From Eubacteriaceae bacterium (lineage in GTDB: Bacteria > Bacillota > Clostridia > Eubacteriales > UBA1433), in NCBI GenBank assembly GCA_012797825.1, contig JAAZOI010000231.1:1-10558 (forward strand): a DNA stretch of 10,558 nt. The letters are read 5' to 3'. Under the pieces are notes generated by a model, which did no database searches, was not told where the DNA came from, and was given only the letters and a program-made list of their open reading frames with translations. Numbering within the stretch: position 1 is the stretch's first letter; each line of letters opens with the position of its first letter. The position numbers and the translations under genes are program-made. This document shows positions 1 to 7,214 of the stretch, piece after piece.

Positions 1-650
1 ATTTAATGACAGTAGCTCCGCAGCAGGTTGAGGCAGCTATTTGCAGGCTTGCTCAGCTGGCGCGCGCAGCGGGATTGCACTTGGTTGTCGCCACTCAACG
101 TCCTTCCGTTGACGTAATTACAGGTCTTATAAAAGCGAATATACCATCAAGAATTTCTTTCATGGTCTCTTCTCAGGTAGATTCCAGGACAATAATTGAT
201 ATGGCAGGAGCTGAAAAACTGCTCGGCAACGGTGATATGCTTTATTATCCTGCCGGAGCAAGCCAGCCGCAGAGAGCTCAGTGCGCATACATAGACCAAA
301 AAGAAGTGGAACGCATGGTAGACTTTATTAAAAAACGCACGAATGAATCATACAGTGAAGAAGTTATAGAAAAAATCACTTCGCCGAAATCTGTTGTAAG
401 CGATTATGATGACGAATTGTTTGACGAAGCAGTTAATCTCGCAATTGAAAGAGGGCAGATATCGACATCCATGATACAGCGCAAAATGAGAATAGGCTAC
501 GCTAGAGCGGGAAGAATGGTAGACGAGATGGAAAGCAGGGGTATAATATCGCCTGCGGACGGAAGCAGACCGAGAAACGTTCTTATCTCATATGATGAAT
601 ATTTCAACAATAAGGACAGCGGTGCGGAAGCGGAAGAGGCAGAAGAATAA
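1..650 (+). CDS. ftsK: DNA translocase FtsK/SpoIIIE, C-terminal part (5' end outside window)
   Basis: This is the 3' end of a septal DNA pump that uses ATP to move chromosomal DNA through the closing division or sporulation septum. The frame is open to the left edge (first full codon at base 3). The ATG at base 6 lies inside the conserved stretch LMTVAPQQVE, so it is an internal Met and not the start. Visible family signatures are the ATQRPSVDVITG block, IKANIPSRISFMVSSQVDSR, and GAEKLLGNGDMLY, all from the RecA-like motor. They are followed by the winged-helix gamma domain (about bases 411-600, DELFDEAV through SRPRNVLIS) that reads the polar KOPS/SRS DNA signals. A short acidic tail (Glu/Ala rich) ends the protein. 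The N-terminal membrane domain and Walker A motif lie upstream of the window. Whether it acts as FtsK or SpoIIIE cannot be decided from this part. The stop is 3 bp before the rimO ATG. Confidence 0.95.
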   Translation, partial: LMTVAPQQVEAAICRLAQLARAAGLHLVVATQRPSVDVITGLIKANIPSRISFMVSSQVDSRTIIDMAGAEKLLGNGDMLYYPAGASQPQRAQCAYIDQKEVERMVDFIKKRTNESYSEEVIEKITSPKSVVSDYDDELFDEAVNLAIERGQISTSMIQRKMRIGYARAGRMVDEMESRGIISPADGSRPRNVLISYDEYFNNKDSGAEAEEAEE

Positions 651-653
651 ACA

Positions 654-1994
654 ATGACAAAAAGTTTTTATATAATATCGCTTGGTTGTGCGAAAAATCT
701 TACAGACAGCGAAAGCATGGCATATCTTTTAGAAAATGAAGGCTATATACTTACTGATAAAATCCAAGATGCGCAAATAATACTCATAAATACATGTGCA
801 TTTATACAAGACGCTAAAGAGGAAGCAGTAAGAGAAATTTTAAAAGCCGCTCAAATAAAAGAATTAAATAATGATGCAAAATTAATAGTTGCAGGCTGCC
901 TTGCGCAAAGGTATGCAGATGAGCTTAAAGACGAAATACCCGAAATTGACGCGTTTGTAGGAACAGGTAAATACGCAGATATTATAAAAGCTGTCAAACA
1001 AGCGGAAGCTGGCAATAAAACATGTTTCACTCAGGATATAGACTGCGATATAAAAGAAACGCAGCGGAAAATATTTACGAAAAAACCCGTAGCGTATTTG
1101 AAAATAAGCGAAGGATGCGCAAGAAACTGCACATATTGCGTAATACCCAAATTAAGGGGTAAATACCGCAGCCGAAAACTTGAGGATATAATAAAAGAAG
1201 CAAAAAATCTTGCAAATGACGGTTATAATGAAATAATTTTAGTAGCGCAGGATGTAACATTATATGGAATTGATTTGTATAAATCAAAAAAACTTGTTGC
1301 TCTGCTTACCGAACTTAATAATATAGAGAATATAAAAAGATTAAGGCTTATGTACGCGTATCCCGAAGGTCTTGACGATGATATAATAAACTGCTTTACA
1401 AAACTTGATAAACTGCAAAAATATATAGATATACCTATTCAGCATATAAATAATCAAATACTTAAATCAATGGGAAGAAGCACCAGCAAGGAAAATATTA
1501 TAGCTTTATATAATAAGCTTAAGTCAGCCGTACCGGAAATAGCGATAAGAACTACATTTATTGTAGGATTTCCCGGAGAAACGGATGAGCAGTTTGGAGA
1601 AATAACAGATTTTATAAACAATTATCCGTTTGACAAAGTCGGCGTTTTTAAGTATTCACAGGAGGAAGGAACGCCGGCCGCGCAGATGACGGATCAGATA
1701 AAAAAACAGGTTAAAACGAAGAGATACAATACTCTTATGAGGCATCAGCAAAAAATATCCCGCGGAATAAATAATTCATATATCGGATTAAACACAGAAG
1801 TTTTAATATATGATAAGATAGAGAGTAACATTTATTTAGGAAGAACATACAGGGACGCGCCTGATATTGACGGAGGCGTAATAATTGCCTCGGATGAAGA
1901 ATTAATTATAGGCAAATATTATAACTGTATTATCACGGGCGCGGACGAATATGATTTGCAGGGTAAGGTTATAAAAGATGAATTTAGCCAATAA
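654..1994 (+). CDS. rimO: Ribosomal protein uS12 methylthiotransferase RimO (radical SAM)
   Basis: Cytoplasmic radical SAM enzyme predicted to methylthiolate the conserved aspartate of ribosomal protein uS12. It is 446 residues, normal for the family. The N-terminal UPF0004 domain carries the three auxiliary-cluster cysteines C12 (SLGCAKN), C48 (NTCAF) and C82 (AGCLAQR). The radical SAM core has the CxxxCxxC motif at C155, C159 and C162. A TRAM domain occupies roughly residues 380-446. The SLGCAKNLTDSE opening and the EGCARNCTYCVIPKLRGKYRSR region (quoted in two parts, EGCARNCTYC and VIPKLRGKYRSR) fit RimO rather than the tRNA enzyme MiaB. The start is 3 bp after ftsK; the purine-rich AGAGG at 635-639 is far from the ATG, so translation may depend on coupling to ftsK. 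The 3' end overlaps pgsA by 17 bp. Ile codons are strikingly biased to ATA. Confidence 0.95.
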   Translation: MTKSFYIISLGCAKNLTDSESMAYLLENEGYILTDKIQDAQIILINTCAFIQDAKEEAVREILKAAQIKELNNDAKLIVAGCLAQRYADELKDEIPEIDAFVGTGKYADIIKAVKQAEAGNKTCFTQDIDCDIKETQRKIFTKKPVAYLKISEGCARNCTYCVIPKLRGKYRSRKLEDIIKEAKNLANDGYNEIILVAQDVTLYGIDLYKSKKLVALLTELNNIENIKRLRLMYAYPEGLDDDIINCFTKLDKLQKYIDIPIQHINNQILKSMGRSTSKENIIALYNKLKSAVPEIAIRTTFIVGFPGETDEQFGEITDFINNYPFDKVGVFKYSQEEGTPAAQMTDQIKKQVKTKRYNTLMRHQQKISRGINNSYIGLNTEVLIYDKIESNIYLGRTYRDAPDIDGGVIIASDEELIIGKYYNCIITGADEYDLQGKVIKDEFSQ

Positions 1995-2514
1995 ACTGAC
2001 GCTAAGCAGAATAGTGTTGATACCATTTTATATATTGTTGTTTCTGCTGGATTTTAAATATCATTATTATTATGCGGTAGCAGTGTTTATTTTGGCAAGC
2101 ATAACCGATTATGTTGACGGCCGCATAGCGCGAAACAGAAACATGATAACAACATTCGGAAAATTTGCAGACCCGCTCGCGGATAAAATGCTTGTAGCCG
2201 CATCTCTGTTATGTTTTATGAGTATCGGCAGAATTGGGGTATGGGCATTATTTATAATACTTGCGCGGGAATTTGCGGTAACGGGACTTAGAGCCGCTGT
2301 AGCGGCTAACGGAGTAGTGCTTGCCGCAGGGATGTGGGGAAAAGCAAAAACATTTGCTCAAATGATAGGGCTTATATATCTGCATTTTGAAGTTGCTGCA
2401 AGTATTAAATACGCCGTTATCGGGGATGTGTTAGTATATATTATGGTAATACTTACATTGATATCGGGTATTGAATATTTTTATAAAAATCGTATGAGCA
2501 TTCAATTAAAATAG
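1978..2514 (+). CDS. pgsA: CDP-diacylglycerol--glycerol-3-phosphate 3-phosphatidyltransferase
   Basis: Membrane enzyme that makes phosphatidylglycerophosphate from CDP-diacylglycerol and glycerol-3-phosphate, the committed step to phosphatidylglycerol and cardiolipin. At 178 residues it matches the family size. The CDP-alcohol phosphotransferase signature D-x2-D-G-x2-A-R-x8-G-x3-D-x3-D is complete: D44, D47, G48, A51, R52, G61, D65, D69. Hydrophobic segments lie at about residues 12-25, 30-43, 72-84, 87-107, 120-135 and 145-165. The N-terminal NKLTLSRIVLIPF is typical of PgsA. The start is inside the end of rimO in another frame, with AAGG at 1965-1968 nine bases upstream, so translational coupling with rimO is likely. 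The stop codon TAG at 2512-2514 overlaps the Shine-Dalgarno sequence of cinA. The rimO-pgsA-cinA-recA order is common in Clostridia. Confidence 0.95.
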   Translation: MNLANKLTLSRIVLIPFYILLFLLDFKYHYYYAVAVFILASITDYVDGRIARNRNMITTFGKFADPLADKMLVAASLLCFMSIGRIGVWALFIILAREFAVTGLRAAVAANGVVLAAGMWGKAKTFAQMIGLIYLHFEVAASIKYAVIGDVLVYIMVILTLISGIEYFYKNRMSIQLK

Positions 2515-2524
2515 GAGAAAGTAT

Positions 2525-3763
2525 ATGAAAAGTGAAATTATCTGCGTAGGCACGGAAATATTGTTCGGCGATATTGTAAATACAAATTCGCAGTACATAT
2601 CAAAAAATTTAAATGAATTGGGAATAAGCGTTTTATACCATACGGTAACGGGAGATAATCCTGTAAGACTTAAAGAAGCTTTCAGACAAGCGTTTGAAAG
2701 AAGCGACGTTATTATTGCAACGGGAGGGCTTGGACCTACCCAGGATGATTTGACAAAAGAAACCGCCGCCGAACTGATGGGAGTAGAGCTTGTGGAAAAC
2801 AAAGAGTGGACGGACAAGCTTTATGAAATGTTCAAAGGCAGAAACATTACTCCCAATAACTTTAAACAAGCGCTTTTGCCGAAAGGTTCTATAATGCTTT
2901 ATAATTATAACGGAACAGCACCCGGAGTTATTATAGAAAATGAAGAAAAAACAAAAGCGATAGTGCTGCTTCCGGGACCTCCTTTTGAGATGGCGCCTAT
3001 GTTTGATAAAAGCGTACTGCCGTATTTAATGGAGAAAACCGGAAAATCATTTTTTTCAAAATATTATATGATAACAGGTTACGGCGAAAGTGCGCTTGAG
3101 CATGAGCTTTTAGATATAATAGATATGCAGACTAACCCTACTATTGCAACATATGTAAAACCCAACGGCATACTGCTGCGGGTTACGGCAAATGCAGAAA
3201 ACAAAGAATCTGCTGATTTAATAATTGATAAATATGAGAAAATAATATATTCACGACTCGGAGACGGCATATTTGCAAATGAAGATATAAGCATTGCAAA
3301 AGTAGTGCTTAATATGTTAAAAGAAAGAGATTTAATATTTGCGGCTGCGGAATCCTGCACCGGCGGAATGATAAGCACGATGATGACAGAAAACCCCGGC
3401 GCAAGCAATGTTTTTTACGGAGGACTTGTAACTTACAGCAATGACGCTAAAATGAAAATACTAGGCGTTAAAAAAGAAACTTTAGAAAAGTACGGAGCCG
3501 TAAGCGAAGAGACAGCCATAGAAATGGTTAACGGACTTGCAAAATTAAGCAATGCGGACGTTGCCGTTGCTGTTACGGGAATTTCCGGACCTTCCGGCGG
3601 AAGCGAAGAAAAACCCGTAGGACTTACATATATAGCGGTTTACTATAAAGGGCAGACAACAGTAAAACAAGCTAATTTCGCTTCAAGACGAAAGATGCAC
3701 CAGTCGCGCGTAGCATGTGAAGCATACAATATGATACGTCACAAAATGATTGAAGATAAATAA
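2525..3763 (+). CDS. cinA: CinA family protein: MoaB-like/COG1058 domain plus PncC-like nicotinamide-nucleotide amidase domain
   Basis: Two-domain protein of 412 residues, the usual full CinA length. The N-terminal molybdopterin-binding-like COG1058 domain (about 1-170) opens with IICVGTEIL and has TGGLGPTQDD at 66-75 and LPGPPFEM near residue 150; in studied relatives it has ADP-ribose pyrophosphatase activity. The C-terminal CinA/PncC domain (about 255-410) has E276-S277-C278-T279-G280-G281, Tyr304 in VTYSNDAK at the expected spacing from Ser277, and TGISGPSGG; in relatives it deamidates nicotinamide mononucleotide, a by-product of NAD-dependent DNA ligase. The likely role is NAD-related nucleotide salvage and clean-up, in the cytoplasm. 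AGGAG at 2513-2517 lies 7 bases before the ATG and supports this start. It sits directly before recA, as in many bacteria where the pair is co-transcribed. Enzymatic activity here is inferred from motifs only. Confidence 0.94.
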   Translation: MKSEIICVGTEILFGDIVNTNSQYISKNLNELGISVLYHTVTGDNPVRLKEAFRQAFERSDVIIATGGLGPTQDDLTKETAAELMGVELVENKEWTDKLYEMFKGRNITPNNFKQALLPKGSIMLYNYNGTAPGVIIENEEKTKAIVLLPGPPFEMAPMFDKSVLPYLMEKTGKSFFSKYYMITGYGESALEHELLDIIDMQTNPTIATYVKPNGILLRVTANAENKESADLIIDKYEKIIYSRLGDGIFANEDISIAKVVLNMLKERDLIFAAAESCTGGMISTMMTENPGASNVFYGGLVTYSNDAKMKILGVKKETLEKYGAVSEETAIEMVNGLAKLSNADVAVAVTGISGPSGGSEEKPVGLTYIAVYYKGQTTVKQANFASRRKMHQSRVACEAYNMIRHKMIEDK

Positions 3764-3802
3764 TAGAATTAAATATTTAAACTATAAAATAGGAGATATG
3801 AT

Positions 3803-4795
3803 ATGGAAAAGGAAAAAGCTTTAGAACTCACTATAAAAAGCTTGGAAAAACAGTTTGGACAGGGTTCGGTTATGCGGCTTGGAGACCATGCCGCAGATAT
3901 GAATATCAGCGTGATACCGACAACATCTCTTGGTTTGGATATAGCTTTAGGTATCGGTGGAGTGCCTAAAGGAAGAATAGTCGAGATTTACGGCCCTGAA
4001 TCTTCGGGCAAAACAACCGTGGCATTGCATATAGCCGCCGAAGCGCAGAAACAAGGCGGAATTGCGGCATTTATAGACGCGGAGCATGCGCTTGACCCTG
4101 TTTATGCAAAAGCATTGGGAGTAGACATAGACAATCTTATTGTGTCGCAGCCTGATACAGGCGAACAGGCTCTTGAAATTGTTGAGGCGCTTGTAAGGAG
4201 CGGAGCTATTGACGTTGTGGTTGTGGACTCTGTTGCAGCCCTTGTGCCCAAAGCGGAAATTGAAGGCGAAATGGGAGATCAACACGTAGGCCTGCAGGCA
4301 AGACTCATGTCACAGGCGTTAAGAAAGTTAGCGGGAGCAATAAATAAAAGCAATTGCTGCGCGATTTTTATAAACCAGCTGCGTGAAAAAGTAGGCGTGA
4401 TGTTCGGGAACCCGGAAGTGACTCCCGGGGGAAGGGCATTAAAATTTTACTCGTCTGTAAGGCTTGAAGTACGGCGCATTGAAACAATCAAACAAGGAAA
4501 TGACATGATAGGCAACAGGACGAAAGTAAAAGTAGTAAAAAATAAAGTCGCGCCTCCGTTTAAATCGGCCGATTTTGATATAATGTACGGTAAAGGAATT
4601 TCAAAAGAAGGCGATGTTTTAGACATAGCAAGCGAATGTGAGATTGTTGATAAATCGGGCGCGTGGTATTCGTATAACGGCGAAAGAATGGGACAAGGCA
4701 GAGAAAACGCTAAAATTTATCTGCAGAATAATCCTTTAATATGCGAAGAAATAGCGTTAAAAGTAAGGCAGCATTTCGGGCTAATAAAAGAATAA
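3803..4795 (+). CDS. recA: Recombinase RecA (short C-terminus)
   Basis: ATP-dependent recombinase that forms filaments on single-stranded DNA, performs strand exchange and stimulates LexA self-cleavage. The core is complete: Walker A GPESSGKT at 64-71 with K70, the catalytic glutamate E94 in DAEHALDP, Walker B VVVVD at 138-142, loop L1 around EGEMGDQHVGLQAR, loop L2 around FGNPEVTPGG, and KVVKNKVAPPF. The protein is 330 residues against about 345-355 in E. coli and Bacillus. It ends at VRQHFGLIKE, where relatives continue with an acidic tail of about 20 residues, so that regulatory tail is missing. The downstream bases do not encode it in another frame, so this is not an obvious frameshift. 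AGGAG at 3791-3795, 7 bases from the ATG, sets the start; an ATG at 3798 is out of frame. No LexA-type GAAC-N4-GTTC box is visible in the 39-bp gap before it. Confidence 0.98.
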   Translation: MEKEKALELTIKSLEKQFGQGSVMRLGDHAADMNISVIPTTSLGLDIALGIGGVPKGRIVEIYGPESSGKTTVALHIAAEAQKQGGIAAFIDAEHALDPVYAKALGVDIDNLIVSQPDTGEQALEIVEALVRSGAIDVVVVDSVAALVPKAEIEGEMGDQHVGLQARLMSQALRKLAGAINKSNCCAIFINQLREKVGVMFGNPEVTPGGRALKFYSSVRLEVRRIETIKQGNDMIGNRTKVKVVKNKVAPPFKSADFDIMYGKGISKEGDVLDIASECEIVDKSGAWYSYNGERMGQGRENAKIYLQNNPLICEEIALKVRQHFGLIKE

Positions 4796-4820
4796 TTTAC
4801 ATAAAAATAAAGGAATTTAA

Positions 4821-5468
4821 ATGGGCAGATATAAGTGCGTAATTTTCGATCTTGACGGAACGGTGGCGGACACAAAAAAAGGGATAATAAACGGGTATAA
4901 ATACGCTGCTAAAGAAATGGGATTTAAATATTTAAAGGCGTATGATAACGATATTATAGGACCGTCCTTATACGACAGTTTTACAAGATTTTATAAATTT
5001 TCTGATGATAAAGCCAAAGAGGCTGTTGAATTGTACAGAATATATTACAAAGATAAAGGTTTTTTGGAGTACGATTTATATGACGGCATAAAAAATCTCA
5101 TATTCAATTTAAAGCATAACGGTATATCAATTGCTTTAGCGACGACTAAGTATAAAGATTTCGCAGAGCTTATGCTTAGAAACAGCGGAATTTATGAGTA
5201 TTTTACATGTGTTGCCGGAAGCAATGCCGACGGTTCGTTGTCGGGCAAAAAGGAATTGCTTGAATATGTAATGGCAAATACGAAATATCTGCCGTCTGAT
5301 TGCGTAATGGTCGGGGACAGGTTTTACGACGCAGCCGGGGCAAATGAGGTCGGAATGGATTTTATAAGAGCCGGGTACGGATACGGAAAAGATGAAGAAT
5401 TTGACTGCCTTAAAGTTGATTATACTGTAGTGACAGCAAATGATATTTTAAAAATTGTAATAAATTAG
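4821..5468 (+). CDS. HAD-superfamily hydrolase, subfamily IA, PGPase/5'-nucleotidase-like
   Basis: Cytoplasmic phosphatase of 215 residues. All four HAD motifs are present: motif I DLDGT with nucleophile D10 and acid/base D12; motif II T108 in ALATTK; motif III K143/K144 in SGKKELL; motif IV GDRFYD with D166 and D170. A small helical cap occupies about residues 16-85. The IIGPSLYDSF segment, the FSDDKAKEAVELYR cap helix, and the end VGDRFYDAAGANEVGMDF followed by GYGYG resemble the branch that includes Pseudomonas PA0065-type 5'-nucleotidases more than classical phosphoglycolate phosphatase. Substrate cannot be read from sequence; a nucleoside monophosphate or other small phosphate ester is the reasonable guess. 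AAAGGA at 4809-4814, 6 bases before the ATG, supports the start. It lies 25 bp after recA and probably shares its transcript. RecX or RNase Y more often occupy this place. Confidence 0.9.
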   Translation: MGRYKCVIFDLDGTVADTKKGIINGYKYAAKEMGFKYLKAYDNDIIGPSLYDSFTRFYKFSDDKAKEAVELYRIYYKDKGFLEYDLYDGIKNLIFNLKHNGISIALATTKYKDFAELMLRNSGIYEYFTCVAGSNADGSLSGKKELLEYVMANTKYLPSDCVMVGDRFYDAAGANEVGMDFIRAGYGYGKDEEFDCLKVDYTVVTANDILKIVIN

Positions 5469-5559
5469 CATTATAAAAAATTATATATAAGTTTCATTTT
5501 TTGTAGTTTTTTGTTAAAATAAGTACGAATAAGTATAAATGAAAAGGTATTAGTTACAT
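5469..5559. other. AT-rich intergenic gap between the HAD gene and the DUF5317-like gene
   Basis: This 91-bp gap is extremely AT-rich. It contains the short self-complementary TTATATATAA (5481-5490) and T-runs (5497-5502, 5507-5512), but no GC-containing stem before a T-run, so no convincing intrinsic terminator for the recA transcript is seen. The right half holds a promoter candidate, listed separately. Read-through from recA into the next gene is therefore possible. Confidence 0.6.
5511..5539 (+). promoter_or_regulatory. Candidate sigma-A promoter for the DUF5317-like gene
   Basis: TTGTTA (5511-5516, four of six matches to TTGACA) is separated by 17 bases from TATAAA (5534-5539, five of six matches to TATAAT). 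Spacing is ideal. A start of transcription near 5546 would leave only about 14 bases before the ATG at 5560 and would place the weak AAAGG ribosome site (5543-5547) at the very 5' end. That mismatch lowers confidence; in DNA this AT-rich such matches also arise by chance. Confidence 0.35.
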
Positions 5560-7122
5560 ATGATTCTTGAAGTAATTTTACTTAGCTTTATAATCGCCCT
5601 TATCAGAAAAGGCAAATTTAAAAATATTATAAGTTATAATATCAAATTTAAAATTGTTTTTTTGCTGTATTTAGTTGTTCAGGCGGGTCTAGTTTTTTTC
5701 GGGTACTTGCTTCCTGCGCAAATAGCGGATTACAGCATGCTGATATATCTGTTAAGCTATTTGCTTCTAATGGCATTTTTAGCAAGGAATATAGGTAAAT
5801 ACGAGTACATAATAATATTAATCGGAGTATTTTTAAATTTTGCGGTTACGTTTTTAAACGGCGGGAAAATGCCGTTATCGCTTGATTCAGCGGCAATAAC
5901 GGGACTTACAGATTCAGCAACCATATATTTAGGCAAAATGCATCTAATCAGCTACGCAATGGATTCCACTACTAAACTGAGCATACTAGGTGATATTATT
6001 CCTATGCCTTCGGTATATCCGTTTAGTATTATGATAAGCCCGGGAGATATAATTATATGCATAGGCGCATTTATTGCAGTTCAAAGGATGTTTGTAAGGA
6101 AAAGCAGCAGTATAAAACTAAGTCAGAGAAAAGAAATTGAAAGAGAAGAAAATTATTTCAGTAATAATATACCTCTTACTGATATTAATGAATTTTTCAG
6201 TAAAGACCCAAGCGAATTAAAAACATTTTCACAAGCGGAAAATAACGCCATAATGGGTTTGGTTGATGAAAATGAACAGACTGAAAATAAAGCCGATACA
6301 TATACCGAAGCGGGTAAAGAAGATATTAAACAGCTGAAAGAAGAAGAAACGAAAGACGCTGTTGATTATAAAAAAATTGAAAATAAAAATAATACAATAA
6401 TGCAAGAAATTAGCCCGGATGTTATTAATGATGATAAACAGCTTGATAATAAATTATCTGATATAAAATTTAATGACGATGCATCAATAGAGCAGGGACA
6501 GATAACATTTTTAGATCCGGAAATGTCTAAATATGTTGACATGTATGATGCAAATGAACCTGTTGTTAAAGAAAATAAAACCGAGAACAAAGTAGAAAAA
6601 GCAGCATTTAAGCAATATCCGGATATAGGAGAAGAGTTAAGAAAACAGCGTGAAATCGACAGGCAGGCAAAGCTTGCCGCTCATCAGCGTGAAGTAGATG
6701 AAATTAACGCGCAGTTAGCAGCTCTTGATGAAATAGAAATAAGCGATCTGGCAAAATCAGAAGATGAAAAAGAAGAAGAAGTTTATGAAAAAACGCGTCA
6801 GCTTGAATCTCGTCCGTCATCTGTAAATACAGGATTAAAACCGTTAAAAGACGGAGAAAGTTTTGAATATAACAAAGATAAGTTTACAATAACCGTAAAA
6901 GACGACAATACTCCAATCGGCGAGCGCAAAGAAACATTTTTAAAAAGACTTTATGAATATGATATAGATATAAGAAAAACCCAAGCGGCTACAACCGAGG
7001 AAAAAGAAAAAATAGAGCTTGAGGTAAAAAGAGACAAAGGCATAAACGTAGACGATAAGTTTATTATCCAGGATGGAAAAATCATAGAAAATCCAAATTA
7101 TAAACTTAAAAAGAAAAAATAA
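5560..7122 (+). CDS. DUF5317-like membrane protein with long charged cytoplasmic extension
   Basis: Protein of 520 residues with two very different halves. Residues 1-180 are hydrophobic, with likely membrane segments at about 1-15, 29-51, 57-75, 81-100 and 154-177. Between the last two is a non-membrane loop with FLNGGKMPLSLDSAA, an isolated HLISY, LGDIIPMP and SPGDIIICIGAF; this pattern resembles the DUF5317 family of Firmicutes, whose function is unknown. From about 178 to 520 the protein is hydrophilic and rich in Glu, Lys, Asp and Asn, with a likely coiled coil at about 357-396 (LRKQREIDRQAKLAAHQREV) and a more ordered-looking end at about 425-520 that finishes in a Lys tail (KLKKKK). 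DUF5317 proteins are, from memory, usually under 250 residues, so the extension is unusual. ATG 5560 has AAAGG 12 bases upstream. A terminator follows the stop. No function is assigned. Confidence 0.8.
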   Translation: MILEVILLSFIIALIRKGKFKNIISYNIKFKIVFLLYLVVQAGLVFFGYLLPAQIADYSMLIYLLSYLLLMAFLARNIGKYEYIIILIGVFLNFAVTFLNGGKMPLSLDSAAITGLTDSATIYLGKMHLISYAMDSTTKLSILGDIIPMPSVYPFSIMISPGDIIICIGAFIAVQRMFVRKSSSIKLSQRKEIEREENYFSNNIPLTDINEFFSKDPSELKTFSQAENNAIMGLVDENEQTENKADTYTEAGKEDIKQLKEEETKDAVDYKKIENKNNTIMQEISPDVINDDKQLDNKLSDIKFNDDASIEQGQITFLDPEMSKYVDMYDANEPVVKENKTENKVEKAAFKQYPDIGEELRKQREIDRQAKLAAHQREVDEINAQLAALDEIEISDLAKSEDEKEEEVYEKTRQLESRPSSVNTGLKPLKDGESFEYNKDKFTITVKDDNTPIGERKETFLKRLYEYDIDIRKTQAATTEEKEKIELEVKRDKGINVDDKFIIQDGKIIENPNYKLKKKK

Positions 7123-7147
7123 TCGGCTGATACTCAGCCGGTTTTTT
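7121..7147 (+). terminator. Rho-independent terminator after the DUF5317-like gene
   Basis: A perfect 7-bp stem CGGCTGA (7124-7130) / TCAGCCG (7134-7140) with a TAC loop is followed by TTTTTT (7142-7147). It begins two bases after the stop codon TAA at 7120-7122, and the AA of that stop can pair with the first U residues to lengthen the stem. It should end the transcript coming from recA or from the promoter at 5511 and separate it from rnr. Confidence 0.9.
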
Positions 7148-7190
7148 AATTTGATTTCAATTTGTATAATGTATTGATTTATGTTAATAT
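7142..7190 (+). promoter_or_regulatory. Probable rnr promoter region
   Basis: A perfect TATAAT hexamer lies at 7165-7170. Seventeen bases upstream is only TTTTTT (7142-7147), the T-run of the preceding terminator, so the -35 match is weak. An alternative pair is TTGTAT (7162-7167) with 17 bases to TAATAT (7185-7190). Either would leave a short leader before the rnr ATG at 7224. Since a strong terminator lies just upstream, a promoter is expected in this 76-bp stretch; which one is used is uncertain. Confidence 0.45.
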
Positions 7191-7214
7191 GGCAATAATA
7201 CGTGGAAATTGGCC

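Noticed and set aside
2506..2869. Two overlapping open frames on the - strand opposite the start of cinA
   Set aside because: Both are shadows of the conserved COG1058 domain on the + strand, with no ribosome sites and no recognisable protein.
3750..3788. Possible recA promoter TTGAAG (3750-3755) with TATAAA (3783-3788)
   Set aside because: The spacing is 27 bases, far from the 16-18 needed by sigma-A.
5471..5510. Possible terminator after the HAD gene (TTATA repeats followed by T-runs)
   Set aside because: The only pairings are short and entirely A/T (TTATATATAA), too weak for an intrinsic terminator.
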